Assembly (NCBI GenBank): GCA_947472885.1
Contig: CANJBX010000043.1
Location: forward strand, 1 to 32,172
Direction: 5' to 3'
Source of the DNA: Hyphomicrobiaceae bacterium
GTDB lineage: Bacteria > Pseudomonadota > Alphaproteobacteria > Rhizobiales > Xanthobacteraceae
DNA length: 32,172 nucleotides
In this document: in pieces, positions 1 through 10,449 of the stretch
Numbering within the stretch: the stretch's first letter is position 1
Layout of the letters: each line of letters begins with the position of its first letter
Translations under genes and position numbers: made by a program
The notes under the pieces: generated by a model
Database searches by the model: none
Told to the model about the DNA's origin: nothing
What the model saw: the letters and a program-made list of their open reading frames with translations, nothing else

Positions 1-200
1 GCGGAATCCGCCCTTCAAGATCGACGTATGAAAACAGCGACCCCGATCTCTCATCCATCCCGCGCATCGCTCACCTCCGTCCTGCGTTAACAAGACGGAA
101 TCACGCTAGCGGGCCCAAGGGAAGACCCTTTTTCAACATCCTGTTAAGGGCCGCCCTTTGTCATTGATGCGCGAAAAAGCGCGTAGCGGGTGCGCGGGAA

Positions 201-2348
201 TTACTCCGCCGCGGGTGCGCCTTCGGCCTTCTGCTTGGCTTCGAGGTCTTCGCCGGTCGCCTGATCGACAACCTTCATCGAGAGGCGAACCTTGCCCCGA
301 TCGTCGAAACCAAGGAGCTTCACCTTTACCTTGTCGCCTTCCTTGACGACATCGGAGGTCTTCTGGACGCGGCTGGCGGCGAGGTGCGAGATATGCACCA
401 GACCGTCCTTGGCGCCGAAGAAGTTGATGAATGCGCCGAAGTCCATAACCTTCACGACGGTGCCGTCGTAGATCATGCCGATTTCCGGATCGGACGCGAT
501 CGACTTGATCCAGTTGACCGCAGCCTTCATCGCCTCGCCATCGGCAGACGCCACCTTCACGGTGCCGTCGTCCTCGACGTTGATCTTGGCGCCGGTCTTC
601 TCGACGATCTCGCGGATCACCTTGCCGCCGGTGCCGATCACTTCACGGATTTTGTCGGTCGGAATCTTGAAGGTCTCGATGCGCGGTGCGTACTCGCCGA
701 GTTCCGAACGCGCCGAGGTCAGCGCCTTCGACATTTCGCCGAGGATGTGCAGACGGCCGTCCTTCGCCTGGGTGAGGGCGACCTTCATGATCTCCTCGTT
801 GATGCCGGCGATCTTGATGTCCATCTGCAGCGACGTGACGCCTGTCTCGGTGCCAGCCACCTTGAAGTCCATGTCGCCGAGGTGATCCTCGTCACCGAGG
901 ATGTCGGACAGAACGGCGTAACGCTTGTCCTCGAGGATGAGGCCCATGGCGATGCCGGCCGTCGGCGCCTTCAGCGGCACACCGGCGTCCATCAGCGCGA
1001 GCGATGCGCCACAGACCGTGGCCATCGACGACGAACCGTTGGACTCGGTGATCTCCGAGACGACGCGGATCGTGTAGGGGAACTCTTCCTTCTTCGGCAG
1101 GATCGGACGGAGGGCGCGCCATGCGAGCTTGCCGTGACCGATTTCGCGGCGGCCCGGCGAGCCCATGCGGCCCGTCTCACCGACCGAGAAGGGCGGGAAG
1201 TTGTAGTGCAGGAGGAATGTCTCCTTGTAGGTGCCGGTCAACGAGTCGATGTACTGCTCGTCTTCGCCGGTGCCGAGCGTGGCGACGACGAGGGCCTGCG
1301 TTTCACCGCGGGTGAACAGCGCCGAACCATGGGTACGCGGCAGCACGCCGACTTCGGAAACGATCGGGCGGACGGTCTTGACGTCACGGCCGTCGATGCG
1401 CTTGCCGGTGTCGAGGATGTTCCAGCGGACGATCTTGCCTTCGAGTTCCTTGAACACGGCTGCAACCTGCAGCTTGTTGTATTCCGGCTTTTCGACGTCA
1501 GGTGGACAGAAGTGCGCCAGCATCTTGGATTTTACGGCGCCGACGGCGGCGTAACGCTCCTGCTTGATCTGATGCGAATAGGCGGCGCGCAGATCCTTCT
1601 CGCAAAGCGCGAGCATCTGCTTTTCCAGTGCCGAATAATCCGGAGCGGTGAAATCTCGCGGTTCCTTGGCGGCCTTCTCGGCGAGTTCGATGATCGCCTT
1701 GATAACCGGCTGGAAGTGGCGGTGACCGAACATCACTGCGCCGAGCATGATCTCTTCGGACAGTTCCTTGGCTTCCGATTCAACCATCATCACGGCGTCG
1801 TGGGTGCCGGCGATGACGAGGTCGAGGCTGCTGTTGGTCATTTCGTCAACGGCCGGATTGAGTACGTACTCGTTGTCGATGAAGCCGACGCGGGCAGCGC
1901 CGATCGGGCCCATGAACGGTACGCCCGAGAGCGTCAGCGCGGCAGAGGCCGCGACCATCGCCAGGATGTCCGGGTCGTTTTCCATGTCGTGCGAGTAGGT
2001 GGTGATGACAACCTGCGTGTCGCAGCGGTAGCCGTCGGCGAACAGCGGACGGACCGGGCGGTCGATCAGGCGGGAAACCAGCGTTTCCTTTTCGCTCGGA
2101 CGGCCTTCACGCTTGAAGTAGCCGCCGGGAATACGGCCGGCTGCGAAAGTCTTTTCCTGATAGTTGCAGGTGAGCGGAAGGAAATCGATGCCTTCCTTCG
2201 GGGTCTTGGCGGACACGACAGTCGCAAGGACGGTCGTCTCGCCGTAGGTCGCCATAACAGCGCCGTCGGCCTGACGCGCAACTTTACCCGTCTCAAGAAC
2301 GAGCTTGCGCCCACCCCAATCGAGTTCCACGCGATGAATATCGAACAT
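201..2348 (-). CDS. pnp: Polyribonucleotide nucleotidyltransferase (PNPase)
   Basis: This 715-residue protein is a phosphorolytic 3'-5' exoribonuclease of RNA decay. In many bacteria it is part of an RNA degradosome. Two RNase PH-like domains fill roughly residues 1-550. The second holds the acidic catalytic region around [14 protein letters not shown] domain follows with GTGG at about 571-574, then an S1 domain at about 624-692, and an Ala/Glu-rich tail. Length and order match full-length PNPase. The ATG is preceded by a purine-rich GAGAG. It is the last gene of a leftward run and lies 315 bases after rpsO, the usual rpsO-pnp pairing. The gap carries perfect hairpins, so RNase III-type processing and autoregulation as in E. 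coli are plausible but inferred. Confidence 0.98.
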   Translation of the reverse strand: MFDIHRVELDWGGRKLVLETGKVARQADGAVMATYGETTVLATVVSAKTPKEGIDFLPLTCNYQEKTFAAGRIPGGYFKREGRPSEKETLVSRLIDRPVRPLFADGYRCDTQVVITTYSHDMENDPDILAMVAASAALTLSGVPFMGPIGAARVGFIDNEYVLNPAVDEMTNSSLDLVIAGTHDAVMMVESEAKELSEEIMLGAVMFGHRHFQPVIKAIIELAEKAAKEPRDFTAPDYSALEKQMLALCEKDLRAAYSHQIKQERYAAVGAVKSKMLAHFCPPDVEKPEYNKLQVAAVFKELEGKIVRWNILDTGKRIDGRDVKTVRPIVSEVGVLPRTHGSALFTRGETQALVVATLGTGEDEQYIDSLTGTYKETFLLHYNFPPFSVGETGRMGSPGRREIGHGKLAWRALRPILPKKEEFPYTIRVVSEITESNGSSSMATVCGASLALMDAGVPLKAPTAGIAMGLILEDKRYAVLSDILGDEDHLGDMDFKVAGTETGVTSLQMDIKIAGINEEIMKVALTQAKDGRLHILGEMSKALTSARSELGEYAPRIETFKIPTDKIREVIGTGGKVIREIVEKTGAKINVEDDGTVKVASADGEAMKAAVNWIKSIASDPEIGMIYDGTVVKVMDFGAFINFFGAKDGLVHISHLAASRVQKTSDVVKEGDKVKVKLLGFDDRGKVRLSMKVVDQATGEDLEAKQKAEGAPAAE

Positions 2349-2488
2349 TTTTGTTTTCTCTCACGGTTTCGGTTTGCTCCGAATGCCATGAGCAAGACGG
2401 CGAGAAGCTGCTGCGTGCGAGAAAAGGAATTGCGTCGCGTTGCAACAGCGTCCGGCGATCCTGCCATGGCTTTCGTGCCTTTCGGCAT

Positions 2489-2506
2489 CGGACAACCATT
2501 TGTCCG
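2489..2506 (-). promoter_or_regulatory. Hairpin in the pnp leader
   Basis: A perfect 7-bp inverted repeat (CGGACAA, 4-nt loop, TTGTCCG) lies about 140 bases upstream of the pnp start, inside the transcribed rpsO-pnp spacer. It has no T-run, so it is not a terminator. In enterobacteria a double-stranded pnp leader is cut by RNase III and then used by PNPase to limit its own synthesis. A similar role here is inferred. Confidence 0.4.
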
Positions 2507-2568
2507 GAACACCCGATGGCCCAGCCACCGGGTTTAATGGCGGTAGCTTTTGATCCACCGCTTCAACA

Positions 2569-2589
2569 CCGCGCGGAATTTCCGCGCGG
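2569..2589 (-). promoter_or_regulatory. Strong GC hairpin between rpsO and pnp
   Basis: The arms CCGCGCGGAA and TTCCGCGCGG are perfect complements around one central base, giving an RNA stem of at least 8 bp. No U-run follows on the minus strand. It therefore looks like a processing or stability element of the rpsO-pnp transcript rather than an intrinsic terminator. As DNA, the perfect symmetry could also be a protein site. Confidence 0.4.
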
Positions 2590-2624
2590 GCACGATTTAT
2601 AAATCCAGAATCGTCAAATCATTC

Positions 2625-2657
2625 TGCGGCGAACCGCTAATCCCGCACTTCGCCGCA
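2625..2657 (-). terminator. Hairpin directly after rpsO (weak terminator or processing site)
   Basis: Nine-base arms TGCGGCGAA and TTCGCCGCA are separated by 15 bases. The hairpin starts 6 bases after the rpsO stop. There is no U-run beyond the stem, so full intrinsic termination is unlikely. It may stabilise the rpsO 3' end after cleavage between rpsO and pnp. Confidence 0.35.
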
Positions 2658-2663
2658 AAAATG

Positions 2664-2933
2664 TTAGCGGCGAATGCCGAGCTTCTCGATGATCTTCTGG
2701 TAGCGGCCTTCGTCACCGCGCTTGACGTAATCGAGGAGCTGACGACGCTGGGAAACAAGTTTCAAAAGTCCGCGCCGGGAGTGGTTATCCTTGACGTGGG
2801 ACTTGAAGTGTTCGGTCAGGTTGGTGATCCGTTCAGTCAGGATCGCAACCTGCACTTCCGGCGAACCCGTGTCGCCGGCCTTGGTAGCGTTGGACTTGAT
2901 AACTTCAGCCTTGCGGCCTGTCGTAATCGACAT
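2664..2933 (-). CDS. rpsO: 30S ribosomal protein uS15
   Basis: This is a primary 16S rRNA-binding protein of the small subunit platform. The 89 residues starting [12 protein letters not shown] include the conserved block [15 protein letters not shown] and the [16 protein letters not shown] region that contacts rRNA. Length matches the family exactly. An in-frame TTG two codons upstream was rejected because it overlaps the truB stop. The ATG has GAAGG nine bases ahead of it, embedded in the last codons of truB. The truB stop lies two bases before this ATG, so translational coupling is likely. pnp follows downstream, the classic arrangement. Confidence 0.98.
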   Translation of the reverse strand: MSITTGRKAEVIKSNATKAGDTGSPEVQVAILTERITNLTEHFKSHVKDNHSRRGLLKLVSQRRQLLDYVKRGDEGRYQKIIEKLGIRR

Positions 2934-2935
2934 CG

Positions 2936-3991
2936 TCAATGACCTTCGTCGTTGCGGCGGGCACTGCCATGCAGGCCGGCCAGATTGAACACACGCTTGG
3001 GGATGATTTCGCCACGGCTTGTCTCGGCAAGGGCCAGCAGCTGGCCCGCGACCGTTACGTAGACGATACCGTTGACGACAGGAGCATCCCGTCCGCGCAA
3101 CAAGACGGCCTGGCCCCTCTGGAGCCTTGCCGCATCTGCCCGGCTAACGGCCAGCGCCGGGATGTCGTCCAGCGCGGTCTCGACGGGCAGTAGCGCGTCG
3201 GCAAGGCTTGCCTCACCGACGGCGGCTCTATCGCACATAGCCTCCAGTTCCGCCAGTGAAATCATGGTTTTTTCGGTAAATGAGCCTACCCGGGTACGCC
3301 TCAGGGTCGAGACATGGCCATGGCAGCCCAGGGCCCGCCCCATGTCCCTGGCGATGGCCCGGACATAGGTGCCTTTGCCGCATTCGGCCTCGAAAACCGC
3401 ATGGTCGGCGTCGGGGGCGTCCCGCAGGACCAGGGAATGGATATCGACCGGGCGGGCCATCAGCTCGACCGTCTGGCCGTCGCGGGCGATGTCATAGGCC
3501 CGTTCGCCATCGACCTTGATGGCCGAGAACTGGGGCGGAACCTGTGAAATGGTGCCGGTGAAGCCAGGCAGCAGGGCCTCGACGGCTGGCAGTGTCGGGC
3601 GCAACTCGCTGGTCGCGGTGACGGTGCCCTCGGTATCGTCGGTGTTGCGCTCCTCGCCCCATTTCACCGTGAATCGGTAAGCCTTGCGGCCGTCCATCAC
3701 GAACGGGACCGTCTTGGTGGCCTCTCCAAGCGCAATCGGCAGGCAACCGGAGGCGAGCGGATCGAGTGTGCCGGCGTGTCCGGCGCGCTTGGCCGAGAAC
3801 AGCCGCTTCACGCGTGCGACCGCGTGGGTCGATGTCATGCCAATCGGTTTGTCGAGAATGACCCAGCCATGAACGTCGTGCTTCTCGCGGCGAAACTGCG
3901 CCGGCTTTTTAGGACGGGCGTTTTCCGGGCGCGCATCGCCGGCTGCTGCTTCTCCGTTTGGCGATTCGGGGACCTGAGATTCGCCGCTCAC
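2936..3991 (-). CDS. truB: tRNA pseudouridine(55) synthase TruB
   Basis: TruB makes pseudouridine 55 in the T-loop of tRNAs and acts as a tRNA folding chaperone. The 351-residue protein has [15 protein letters not shown] at about 41-55. The catalytic motif [12 protein letters not shown] carries the nucleophilic Asp at about 77, and [12 protein letters not shown] and LRRTRVGSF lie further on. A Pro/Ala/Arg-rich extension of about 38 residues precedes the catalytic domain. The start is GTG at 3991, which forms a GTGA overlap with the rbfA stop, so the two are translationally coupled. rpsO begins two bases after its stop. The rbfA-truB-rpsO order is standard in proteobacteria. Confidence 0.97.
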   Translation of the reverse strand: MSGESQVPESPNGEAAAGDARPENARPKKPAQFRREKHDVHGWVILDKPIGMTSTHAVARVKRLFSAKRAGHAGTLDPLASGCLPIALGEATKTVPFVMDGRKAYRFTVKWGEERNTDDTEGTVTATSELRPTLPAVEALLPGFTGTISQVPPQFSAIKVDGERAYDIARDGQTVELMARPVDIHSLVLRDAPDADHAVFEAECGKGTYVRAIARDMGRALGCHGHVSTLRRTRVGSFTEKTMISLAELEAMCDRAAVGEASLADALLPVETALDDIPALAVSRADAARLQRGQAVLLRGRDAPVVNGIVYVTVAGQLLALAETSRGEIIPKRVFNLAGLHGSARRNDEGH

Positions 3992-4407
3992 TCGTCGCGA
4001 TCCTGTTTGAGATCTCGCTTTACCGCCGGTGTTCTCAATAATTTCTCGATCCGTTCCGCTTCGTCGAATCGGTCATCGAATCGAAATCTGATTTCAGGTG
4101 CGAATTTCAGGTTAATGCGGTGAGCGACTTCGGTGCGTATAAATTTTTTGTTGCGCTCAAGCGCTTCAAGCACAGCCTCGGTGTCCTTGCCGCCGAGCGG
4201 CATCACGTAGGCGGTCGCCTGCCGCAGGTCGGGCGACATGCGAACTTCCGGGATCGTGATGAGATGGCCGGTCAGCACCGGATCGTGGATGTCGCCGCGC
4301 GACAGGATTTCCGCGAGCGCGTGACGCACAAGTTCGCCGGCGCGCAACGCGCGCTGTGACGGGCCTGCGGGGCCTGAGCCGGTATCGCGATGATTTTTCT
4401 TTGACAT
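3988..4407 (-). CDS. rbfA: 30S ribosome-binding factor RbfA
   Basis: RbfA assists late maturation of the 30S subunit and 16S rRNA 5' end processing. The 139-residue product begins [11 protein letters not shown] and has the KH-like fold signature: [10 protein letters not shown]-like residues near the start ([14 protein letters not shown]), [20 protein letters not shown], and [21 protein letters not shown]. An upstream GTG at 4419 is possible, but it lacks a ribosome-binding site. The ATG at 4407 has GTGAG eight bases upstream. It overlaps truB by four bases and lies 149 bases after infB. The spacer holds two hairpins. Confidence 0.96.
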   Translation of the reverse strand: MSKKNHRDTGSGPAGPSQRALRAGELVRHALAEILSRGDIHDPVLTGHLITIPEVRMSPDLRQATAYVMPLGGKDTEAVLEALERNKKFIRTEVAHRINLKFAPEIRFRFDDRFDEAERIEKLLRTPAVKRDLKQDRDE

Positions 4408-4457
4408 GGTTGAACTCACTTCGTCACGGCCGCAAAAATTCCGGCCATCCCGGTCAG

Positions 4458-4475
4458 GAGGACATTTACGTCCTC
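4458..4475 (-). promoter_or_regulatory. Second hairpin of the infB-rbfA spacer
   Basis: GAGGAC and GTCCTC are perfect 6-base complements around a 6-base loop. It lies 9 bases from a stronger hairpin at 4484-4504 in the same transcribed spacer. It lacks a U-run. A role in mRNA processing or partial polarity between infB and rbfA is inferred. Confidence 0.3.
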
Positions 4476-4483
4476 AAGCCGGA

Positions 4484-4504
4484 TGCCCGGCATATCGCCG
4501 GGCA
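4484..4504 (-). promoter_or_regulatory. First hairpin of the infB-rbfA spacer
   Basis: TGCCCGGC and GCCGGGCA form a perfect 8-bp stem with a 5-base loop, 52 bases after the infB stop. No U-run follows on the minus strand, so complete termination is unlikely. With the neighbouring hairpin it makes a tandem structured spacer that could be an RNase III site or a 3' end stabiliser for infB mRNA. Confidence 0.35.
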
Positions 4505-4556
4505 CGACAGTTTGAAAAAGTGGAACCTTAAATCAGCGCCAGCCTGCGATTTGGAC

Positions 4557-7154
4557 TCAGAGCGAGCGTTGTACCGATTCCACGCGGTAGCATTCGATCA
4601 CGTCGCCTGCGCGCATGTCCTGATAGTTCTCGAACGCCATGCCGCATTCCTGACCGGATACAACTTCCTTGGCGTCGTCCTTGAATCGCTTGAGCTGCGA
4701 GAGCTTGCCTTCATGGATGACGACGTTGTCGCGGATCAGGCGCACGTTGGCGCCGCGCTCGACCTTGCCGTCGGTGACGCGGCAGCCGGCGACCTTGCCG
4801 ACCTTCGAGACGTCGAAGACTTCGAGGATCGCGGCATTGCCGAGCATGGTCTCGCGGCGTTCCGGCGTCAGCAGGCCCGACATCGCCTTTTTCACATCGT
4901 CCACGAGATCGTAGATGATGTTGTAGTAGCGGATCTCGATGCCGACGCGTTCGGCCAGTTCGCGCGCTTCCTTGTGGGCGCGCACGTTGAACGCAATGAT
5001 CGGGACGCCCGAGGCTTCCGCCAGCGTGACGTCGGATTCGGTGATGCCGCCAACGCCCGAGTGCAATACGCGCGCACCGACTTCATCGGTACCGAGCTTA
5101 TCGACCGAACCGACGATGGCTTCGAGCGAACCCTGTACGTCGGTCTTCACGATCAGCGGGAATTCCTTGCGGCCCGTGGTCTTGGCCTGCGCCATCATTT
5201 GCTCGAGCGAACCGCGCATCCCAGACGAGCGCACGGCCTGCTTGTCGCGCTTCTGGCGTGCACGATATTCTGTGACTTCACGCGCACGAGCTTCATTATC
5301 GACAACGGCAAGGCGATCACCTGCCTCCGGTGTGCCGCTGAAGCCGAGGACTTCGACAGGTGTAGACGGGCCCGCCCTGTCGATCGGCTTGCCGGTATCG
5401 GAGACGAGCGCGCGCACGCGTCCCCATTCCGCGCCGGCAACCACGATGTCGCCGGTATGAAGCGTGCCGCGCTTAATCAGCACGGTTGCGACTGGGCCGC
5501 GGCCGCGGTCGAGTTTTGCCTCGATCACAGTGCCTTCGGCGTCGCGCATTGGATTGGCTTTGAGGTCGAGAATTTCGGCCTGTAGGCCGATCGTTTCGAG
5601 CAGCTTGTCGAGATTGATCTTCTTGGTCGCAGAAACCTCGACGTCGAGCACGTCGCCACCGAGCGATTCTACTTGCACTTCGTACTGGAGGAGTTCGGAA
5701 CGCACGCGCTCCGGCTTGCTGTCAGCCTTGTCGATCTTATTGATCGCCACGATCATCGGTGCCTTGGCAGCCTTGGCATGATTGATCGCTTCGACCGTCT
5801 GCGGCATGACGCCGTCGTCGGCGGCGACGACGAGAATCACGAGATCTGTCACTTTCGCGCCGCGCGCACGCATTGCAGTGAACGCGGCGTGGCCCGGCGT
5901 ATCGATGAAGGTGATCTTGGTGCCCTGCGGCGACACCACCTGATAGGCGCCGATATGCTGCGTAATGCCGCCGGCTTCGCCGGAGACAACGTTGGCGGAG
6001 CGAATGGCGTCGAGTAGCGAGGTCTTGCCGTGATCGACGTGGCCCATGATGGTCACGACCGGCGGACGCGACTCCAGATCTTCCGGCAAGTCCGGAGTAT
6101 CGAACATGCCTTCTTCGACATCGGATTCCGCGACGCGACGTACCGTGTGGCCGAGTTCTTCCGCAATCAGTTGCGCAGTATCGGCGTCAATCGCGTCGGT
6201 GATCTTCAACATCTGGCCCTGCTTCATCAGCAGCTTGATGACGTCGACACCGCGTTCCGCCATGCGGTTCGCGAGTTCCTGGATCGTGATGGTTTCCGGG
6301 ATGATGACTTCGCGGACGAGCTTTTCTTTCTGCTCGGTGTCGCGATGTCCAGTCATGCGCTGGTTGCGGCGGCGGAACGATGCCACCGAGCGTTCGCGCA
6401 CGTCGTCCGCGCTCAATGCGGTGACAAGCGTCAGACGTCCGCGTTGCTTCTGCGGTGCAGCGCGGGTCGGCTTTGGAGCAACGGTCGGGCGCGCGGCGGC
6501 GCCGCCGACGCCACGGCGCGGACGCGGCGCTTCATCGTCATCGGATTCGGTTGCGGCAACGGCGGCGCGTGGCGCGGGCGTGCCGGCTGGGCGAGCGGTT
6601 GTCGGGGTTGCGGCGGCAGCCGGAGGCGCGGAGCCGCCAAGGCGCTTGTTGGCTTCCTGTTCGGCGCGGCGCTTGGCGTCGTCGTCGTGCTTGTGACGTT
6701 CGTCTTCCTCGCGCTTGCGCGCCTCGGCAGCGTCACGCTCGACCTTGTCATGCGTTTCGCGCTCGGCGCGGCGGCGGGCTTCTTCTTCCGCGATCTTGCG
6801 TTCTTCGGCTTCGCGAAAACGCGAATCGGCAAGCGCAAGCGCGCGGGCGCTGCGTTCTTCCTCGGTCAGCGTGCGGAGAACGACACCCGACTTCGGGGCG
6901 GGAGCCGCAGCGGGAGTTGGTGCAGGCGCTGCCGGTGTTGCTACCTTTGCAGTGACGCGCGGCGCTGCCGGAACTGCCGCTGCGGGCTGCTCGGCTGGCT
7001 TGGCTTCGCCCGGTCCAGCGCGGCGCCGGACCTTTTCGACCACCACTGCCTTGGTGCGGCCGTGACTGAAACTCTGGCGCACGACGCCTGTCTCGGTGCG
7101 CGGCTTGAGCGTCAGCGTCGGTTTCGGCGGCGGTGGGTTCTTCGTATCTGTCAT
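4557..7154 (-). CDS. infB: Translation initiation factor IF-2
   Basis: IF-2 is the GTPase that brings initiator tRNA to the 30S subunit and promotes subunit joining. The 865-residue protein has a long Ala/Pro-rich and charged N-terminal region (about 1-280) with a Glu/Arg coiled stretch near 97-170. The IF2-N helix region follows at about 283-340. The G domain has GHVDHGKT at 371-378, DTPG at 418-421 and NKID at 472-475. Domains II to IV end in the initiator-tRNA-binding barrel, and the protein ends at SVQRSL. The ATG overlaps the stop of the preceding YlxR-type gene as ATGA. Gene order nusA, ylxR-like, infB, rbfA is conserved across bacteria. Confidence 0.98.
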   Translation of the reverse strand: MTDTKNPPPPKPTLTLKPRTETGVVRQSFSHGRTKAVVVEKVRRRAGPGEAKPAEQPAAAVPAAPRVTAKVATPAAPAPTPAAAPAPKSGVVLRTLTEEERSARALALADSRFREAEERKIAEEEARRRAERETHDKVERDAAEARKREEDERHKHDDDAKRRAEQEANKRLGGSAPPAAAATPTTARPAGTPAPRAAVAATESDDDEAPRPRRGVGGAAARPTVAPKPTRAAPQKQRGRLTLVTALSADDVRERSVASFRRRNQRMTGHRDTEQKEKLVREVIIPETITIQELANRMAERGVDVIKLLMKQGQMLKITDAIDADTAQLIAEELGHTVRRVAESDVEEGMFDTPDLPEDLESRPPVVTIMGHVDHGKTSLLDAIRSANVVSGEAGGITQHIGAYQVVSPQGTKITFIDTPGHAAFTAMRARGAKVTDLVILVVAADDGVMPQTVEAINHAKAAKAPMIVAINKIDKADSKPERVRSELLQYEVQVESLGGDVLDVEVSATKKINLDKLLETIGLQAEILDLKANPMRDAEGTVIEAKLDRGRGPVATVLIKRGTLHTGDIVVAGAEWGRVRALVSDTGKPIDRAGPSTPVEVLGFSGTPEAGDRLAVVDNEARAREVTEYRARQKRDKQAVRSSGMRGSLEQMMAQAKTTGRKEFPLIVKTDVQGSLEAIVGSVDKLGTDEVGARVLHSGVGGITESDVTLAEASGVPIIAFNVRAHKEARELAERVGIEIRYYNIIYDLVDDVKKAMSGLLTPERRETMLGNAAILEVFDVSKVGKVAGCRVTDGKVERGANVRLIRDNVVIHEGKLSQLKRFKDDAKEVVSGQECGMAFENYQDMRAGDVIECYRVESVQRSL

Positions 7155-7909
7155 TCCATGTCCAGTTGTTGGGCGGCCGCATTCGGCAAGCCCGTATCCA
7201 AAAGCGTGTCGCCGGGCGCATTACCGTCCCGGTGTTCCGGTTCTTGCTCCGGCATCCGGAAATGCCCGAGGTCGCGCCAGCGCATGAGAAAAGTCTCGCT
7301 CGCCCGGCCAGCAAGCAGGGCAGCATGTACCACATTTGACCGGCCTAATGCCAAATCCAATTCGGCCGAAGTGAAGGTGCGAACCACCGGCATTTTCTCA
7401 GGCCCGGCCGTGTCGCCCGTTACTTTGCCGCTATCGTCCGGGACGCGCCGTTTGATCGCAGCAGCCAGCTTGCGGACCCCATCCGGGGCGGCATCAGCCG
7501 CATGTATGACCGCGATGGCCAGATCGCCAGTGATTGTGTCCTCAACCCGGCCGGTTCCGGCGGCGATCAGGCCCGACTTGTGGGCAATCGAGAGGGCATC
7601 GAGTGCTGCCTTGACCATCAGCCGCTCGACCATGCCCGGCAGGTCGGCCGGGATGGATACGTCGGACTTCAGGCTTTTCTTAAACGTGCCGCGCTTTACG
7701 GCATCTGCGACGGTTCCCCGCCGGGCGGTAATCCAGACCCCGCGGCCTGGCAATTTCCGCTTGAGATCGGGGACGATGCCCTGAGGACCGGCGACGAAGC
7801 GGATCAGGTCCGCGACAGGCCGTACTTCCCGCGTTGCCGCGCAAAGCCGCTCCCGGCCGGGCATCCGGGGCCCGGTGTCGGTTTCGGTCACTTGCACAGG
7901 CAACGCCAT
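7151..7909 (-). CDS. YlxR-type RNA-binding protein with L7Ae-like domain
   Basis: The 252-residue protein begins with a DUF448/YlxR domain (about 1-85). [22 protein letters not shown] and [11 protein letters not shown] are the family's hallmark segments. A second domain at about 90-200 ([37 protein letters not shown]) looks like an L7Ae/eL8-like RNA-binding fold, as seen in many alphaproteobacterial members. An acidic, Pro-rich tail follows. YlxR of Firmicutes has been linked to nucleoid association and RNase P modulation; the role here is unproven. It starts 20 bases after nusA, with GGAGAG upstream, and its stop overlaps infB. The context ties it to the nusA-infB operon and RNA metabolism. 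Confidence 0.9.
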   Translation of the reverse strand: MALPVQVTETDTGPRMPGRERLCAATREVRPVADLIRFVAGPQGIVPDLKRKLPGRGVWITARRGTVADAVKRGTFKKSLKSDVSIPADLPGMVERLMVKAALDALSIAHKSGLIAAGTGRVEDTITGDLAIAVIHAADAAPDGVRKLAAAIKRRVPDDSGKVTGDTAGPEKMPVVRTFTSAELDLALGRSNVVHAALLAGRASETFLMRWRDLGHFRMPEQEPEHRDGNAPGDTLLDTGLPNAAAQQLDME

Positions 7910-7929
7910 CGTCAGATTGCTCTCCGTTG

Positions 7930-9534
7930 TTATTCGGCCGGGGTGGTTTCTGCTTCAGCGGCTGCTTCGGCCGGCTGGGCGAGGTCGGCTTCCGTGATCC
8001 AGCCCGCCTTCACGCGTGCCTGCATGATGAGGCCTTCAGCGTCTTCGCGGGTCATCTCGAAGCCATCGAGCGCGCCGGGGTGACGGGTGGTTTCGCCATC
8101 CTTGCGTTCGCTCCAGCCGGTGAGATCGTCGGTCGCGCAGCCGGCGAGGTCTTCCATTGTCTTGATGTCGTTTTCGCCCAACGCGACCATGATCTTGGTG
8201 GTCATGCCCGGCACTTCACGCAGCGCTTCATCGACGCCAAGCTCGGCGCGGCGGGCATCGAGTTCGGTTTCGACGCGGCCGAGGTATTCGCGGGCGCGTT
8301 CCTGCAGTTCGCGGGCGGTGTCGTCGTCGAAGCCTTCGATCGACGCCAGTTCTTTTTCTTCGATGAAGGCGAGGTCTTCGATCGAGGCAAAGCCTTCCGA
8401 CGCCAGCAACTGGCCGACGACTTGGTCGAGGTTGAGCGCATCGGTGAACAGCTTGGTGCGATTCTCGAACTCGGCCTGACGGCGCTCGGATTCCTCCTGC
8501 TCGGTGAGGATGTCGATGTCCCAGCCGGTGAGCTGCGAAGCCAGACGCACGTTCTGGCCGCGACGGCCGATGGCGAGCGACAGCTGCTGGTCCGGCACGA
8601 CGACCGAGATACGTTCTTTTTCTTCGTCGAGCACGACCTTGGCGACTTCGGCAGGCGCCAGCGCGTTGACGACGAAGGTCGCAACGTCCGGTGACCACGG
8701 AATGATGTCGATCTTTTCGCCCTGGAGTTCGTTCACCACCGCCTGTACGCGCGAGCCGCGCATACCGACGCAGGCACCGACGGGGTCAACCGAGGAGTCA
8801 CGCGAGATCACGGCGATCTTGGCGCGCGAGCCCGGATCGCGCGCAACGGCGCGGATTTCGACGATGCCGTCGTAGATTTCCGGCACTTCCTGCGCGAACA
8901 GCTTGGCCATGAATTGCGGATGTGTGCGCGACAGGAAAATCTGCGGGCCGCGGACTTCGCGGCGCACGTCGTAGACGTAGGCGCGCACGCGGTCGCCGTT
9001 GCGCATCATTTCGCGCGGCAGCATTTCGTCGCGGCGGATGATGGCTTCGCCGCGGCCGAGTTCGGCAACCACGTTGCCGTATTCGACACGTTTGACGATG
9101 CCGTTGACGATCTCGCCGATGCGGTCCTTGAATTCCTGATACTGGCGGTCACGCTCGGCGTCACGCACCTTCTGCACGATTACCTGCTTGGCAGACTGCG
9201 CGGCGATGCGGCCGTATTCGAGCGGCGGCAGGGTGTCGGCGATGGTGTCGCCAACCTGTGCGGCCGGGTTCTGGCGGCGGGCGTCTTCAACGGTGATCTG
9301 CGTCGAGGGGTTTTCGATAACCTCGCTCACCAGCATGTGGCGCGACAGGCGAAGCTCACCGCTCTTCGGATTGATCTCGGCCTTGACGTCGGTCTCGGCG
9401 CCATAGCGTGATTTTGCCGCCTTCGCGATGGCGTCTTCCATCGCGGCGATGACGATGCCGCGATCGATCGACTTTTCGCGTGCGACGGCATCTGCGATCT
9501 GAAGCAGCTCGAGTTTATTTGCGCTGACGACCAT
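7930..9534 (-). CDS. nusA: Transcription termination/antitermination factor NusA
   Basis: NusA binds RNA polymerase and nascent RNA to control pausing, termination and antitermination. The 534-residue protein has the N-terminal polymerase-binding domain (1-130), an S1 domain (about 140-203), KH1 with [12 protein letters not shown] (253-264) and KH2 with [12 protein letters not shown] (321-332). Two acidic helical repeats follow (about 360-515), and the tail is Ala/Glu-rich. The long C-terminus is typical of proteobacteria. The ATG at 9534 has an excellent AAGGAG seven bases upstream and lies inside the last 20 bases of rimP, so translation is coupled. NusA is known to regulate its own operon in E. 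coli; a leader with a terminator exists upstream of rimP here. Confidence 0.98.
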   Translation of the reverse strand: MVVSANKLELLQIADAVAREKSIDRGIVIAAMEDAIAKAAKSRYGAETDVKAEINPKSGELRLSRHMLVSEVIENPSTQITVEDARRQNPAAQVGDTIADTLPPLEYGRIAAQSAKQVIVQKVRDAERDRQYQEFKDRIGEIVNGIVKRVEYGNVVAELGRGEAIIRRDEMLPREMMRNGDRVRAYVYDVRREVRGPQIFLSRTHPQFMAKLFAQEVPEIYDGIVEIRAVARDPGSRAKIAVISRDSSVDPVGACVGMRGSRVQAVVNELQGEKIDIIPWSPDVATFVVNALAPAEVAKVVLDEEKERISVVVPDQQLSLAIGRRGQNVRLASQLTGWDIDILTEQEESERRQAEFENRTKLFTDALNLDQVVGQLLASEGFASIEDLAFIEEKELASIEGFDDDTARELQERAREYLGRVETELDARRAELGVDEALREVPGMTTKIMVALGENDIKTMEDLAGCATDDLTGWSERKDGETTRHPGALDGFEMTREDAEGLIMQARVKAGWITEADLAQPAEAAAEAETTPAE

Positions 9535-10261
9535 CGCCAGTCTCCTTCTTGCGAAGCCGCATTTCCGGCTTGGCCGGTTCTGCAGCGGAATGAATTTTTA
9601 CGCGGTGTTTGTATTTCGGCTTGCCGTGAACATCACGTTCCGGCGCAAGCGTAGTGTCCTCTTCAACGGCTTCTTCGGCGACTTCTGCCTCGGAATTGTC
9701 TTCCGGAGCCGGCGACTTACCCTTGCTGCGGCGCAGGGCTTCGGCAATCAGCCTGTCGGTCAATACGAGCTTCGCTTCCGCGATGTCGGTCATCACCAGA
9801 ATGGCGTCGGGATCGGTGCCTTCGCCTTCGATTTTCACGGCGTCGTCCATGACGCCAGTGATAATGCCGCGAAAGCGCTTGCGGCCTTCGACCGGCACGG
9901 CCATTTCGATTTTCACGACCTGGCTTTGGGCGCGTTCGAAATCGCTTTTGCGCACCAACAGACGATCAATGCCGGGCGACGACATTTCCAGCCGGTAGGC
10001 CTGCGGCACCGGGTCGGCGAGATCGAGTACCGGAGAAAGTGCGCGGGAAGCGGCTTCGCAGTCTTCAATCGACATCGAACCGTCGGGCCGCTCCGCCATG
10101 ATCTGCACCGTGCAGCCTTCGGCGGCTGAAATGCGCACGCGCACCAGACGGTAGCCGAGCCCTTCAAGCACAGGGGCGGCCACGGTGCTGACACGCGCCG
10201 CCAGCCCCGTTTCAAGAACGAGGCGCGGTTCGGTCAGTTCGGATTCAATCGTCGCTGTCAT
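9515..10261 (-). CDS. rimP: Ribosome maturation factor RimP
   Basis: RimP is needed for maturation of the 30S subunit. The 248-residue protein shows the DUF150 signatures: [27 protein letters not shown] and [22 protein letters not shown], followed by an SH3-like C-terminal domain (about 105-170). A charged tail of about 75 residues, rich in Glu and then Lys/Arg, extends beyond the E. coli-type length of about 150. Such tails are usual in this alphaproteobacterial group. An in-frame TTG at 10282 would add seven residues, but the ATG at 10261 is preferred. Neither has a strong ribosome-binding site. It overlaps nusA by 20 bases and heads the rimP-nusA-infB operon. Confidence 0.95.
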   Translation of the reverse strand: MTATIESELTEPRLVLETGLAARVSTVAAPVLEGLGYRLVRVRISAAEGCTVQIMAERPDGSMSIEDCEAASRALSPVLDLADPVPQAYRLEMSSPGIDRLLVRKSDFERAQSQVVKIEMAVPVEGRKRFRGIITGVMDDAVKIEGEGTDPDAILVMTDIAEAKLVLTDRLIAEALRRSKGKSPAPEDNSEAEVAEEAVEEDTTLAPERDVHGKPKYKHRVKIHSAAEPAKPEMRLRKKETGDGRQRK

Positions 10262-10339
10262 TCGCTTGTGCTTGCTGCGCAAAAGGGCCGTTATTCAGGC
10301 CGCTGTCCGCATCACGACTAAAAATTTCTGGCCGGACCC

Positions 10340-10359
10340 GGCATTCCAACAGGGATGCC
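10340..10359 (-). promoter_or_regulatory. Hairpin in the rimP leader
   Basis: GGCATCCC and GGAATGCC pair over eight positions (one G-U) around a 4-base loop on the minus strand. The hairpin sits between an intrinsic terminator (10369-10401) and the rimP start. A run of five T lies about 16 bases further on, too far for a normal terminator. It may be part of a structured rimP-nusA leader. Confidence 0.3.
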
Positions 10360-10367
10360 GCAGGTAA

Positions 10368-10443
10368 CAAAAAAGAGCGGGTCCCGGCCGGGGCCCACTC
10401 TCAAAAACCGATAGGGTCTATGAGGTATCCATCACCGATGGAC
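10368..10443 (-). ncRNA. Candidate small RNA or attenuated leader of the rimP-nusA operon
   Basis: On the minus strand a good sigma-70-like promoter (10450-10477) is followed by about 76 bases and then a strong intrinsic terminator. The predicted transcript has a short 5' hairpin (CCATC, GGT, GATGG at 10429-10441), a single-stranded stretch, and the terminator hairpin. No open frame of useful length is inside. Two readings fit: a free-standing small RNA encoded between trmB and rimP, or a leader in which regulated read-through sets rimP-nusA-infB expression. Rhizobiales have several conserved intergenic small RNA families. I cannot tell from sequence alone whether this belongs to one of them. 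Confidence 0.5.
10369..10401 (-). terminator. Intrinsic terminator between trmB and rimP
   Basis: On the minus strand AGAG-GGG and its complement form a 12-position stem (one mismatch, one G-U) with a GGCC-type tip, directly followed by six T. This is the clearest intrinsic terminator on the minus strand. It lies 165 bases after trmB and about 110 bases before rimP. It ends any transcript from the local promoter and probably trmB read-through as well. Confidence 0.8.
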
Positions 10444-10449
10444 AGGCGA

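Noticed and set aside
2-31. Possible C-terminal codons of a rightward gene ending TGA at 29-31 (reads RNPPFKIDV).
   Set aside because: Nine codons cannot be identified. The frame has GC-rich third positions, and a weak AAGGG-AAGA-CCCTT-TTT hairpin follows at 117-133, but this is too little to call a gene.
384-2537. Long plus-strand open frame opposite pnp (717 codons).
   Set aside because: It is the antisense shadow of pnp; its composition (runs of Asp, Val, His, Arg) is typical of GC-rich antisense frames. pnp is certain.
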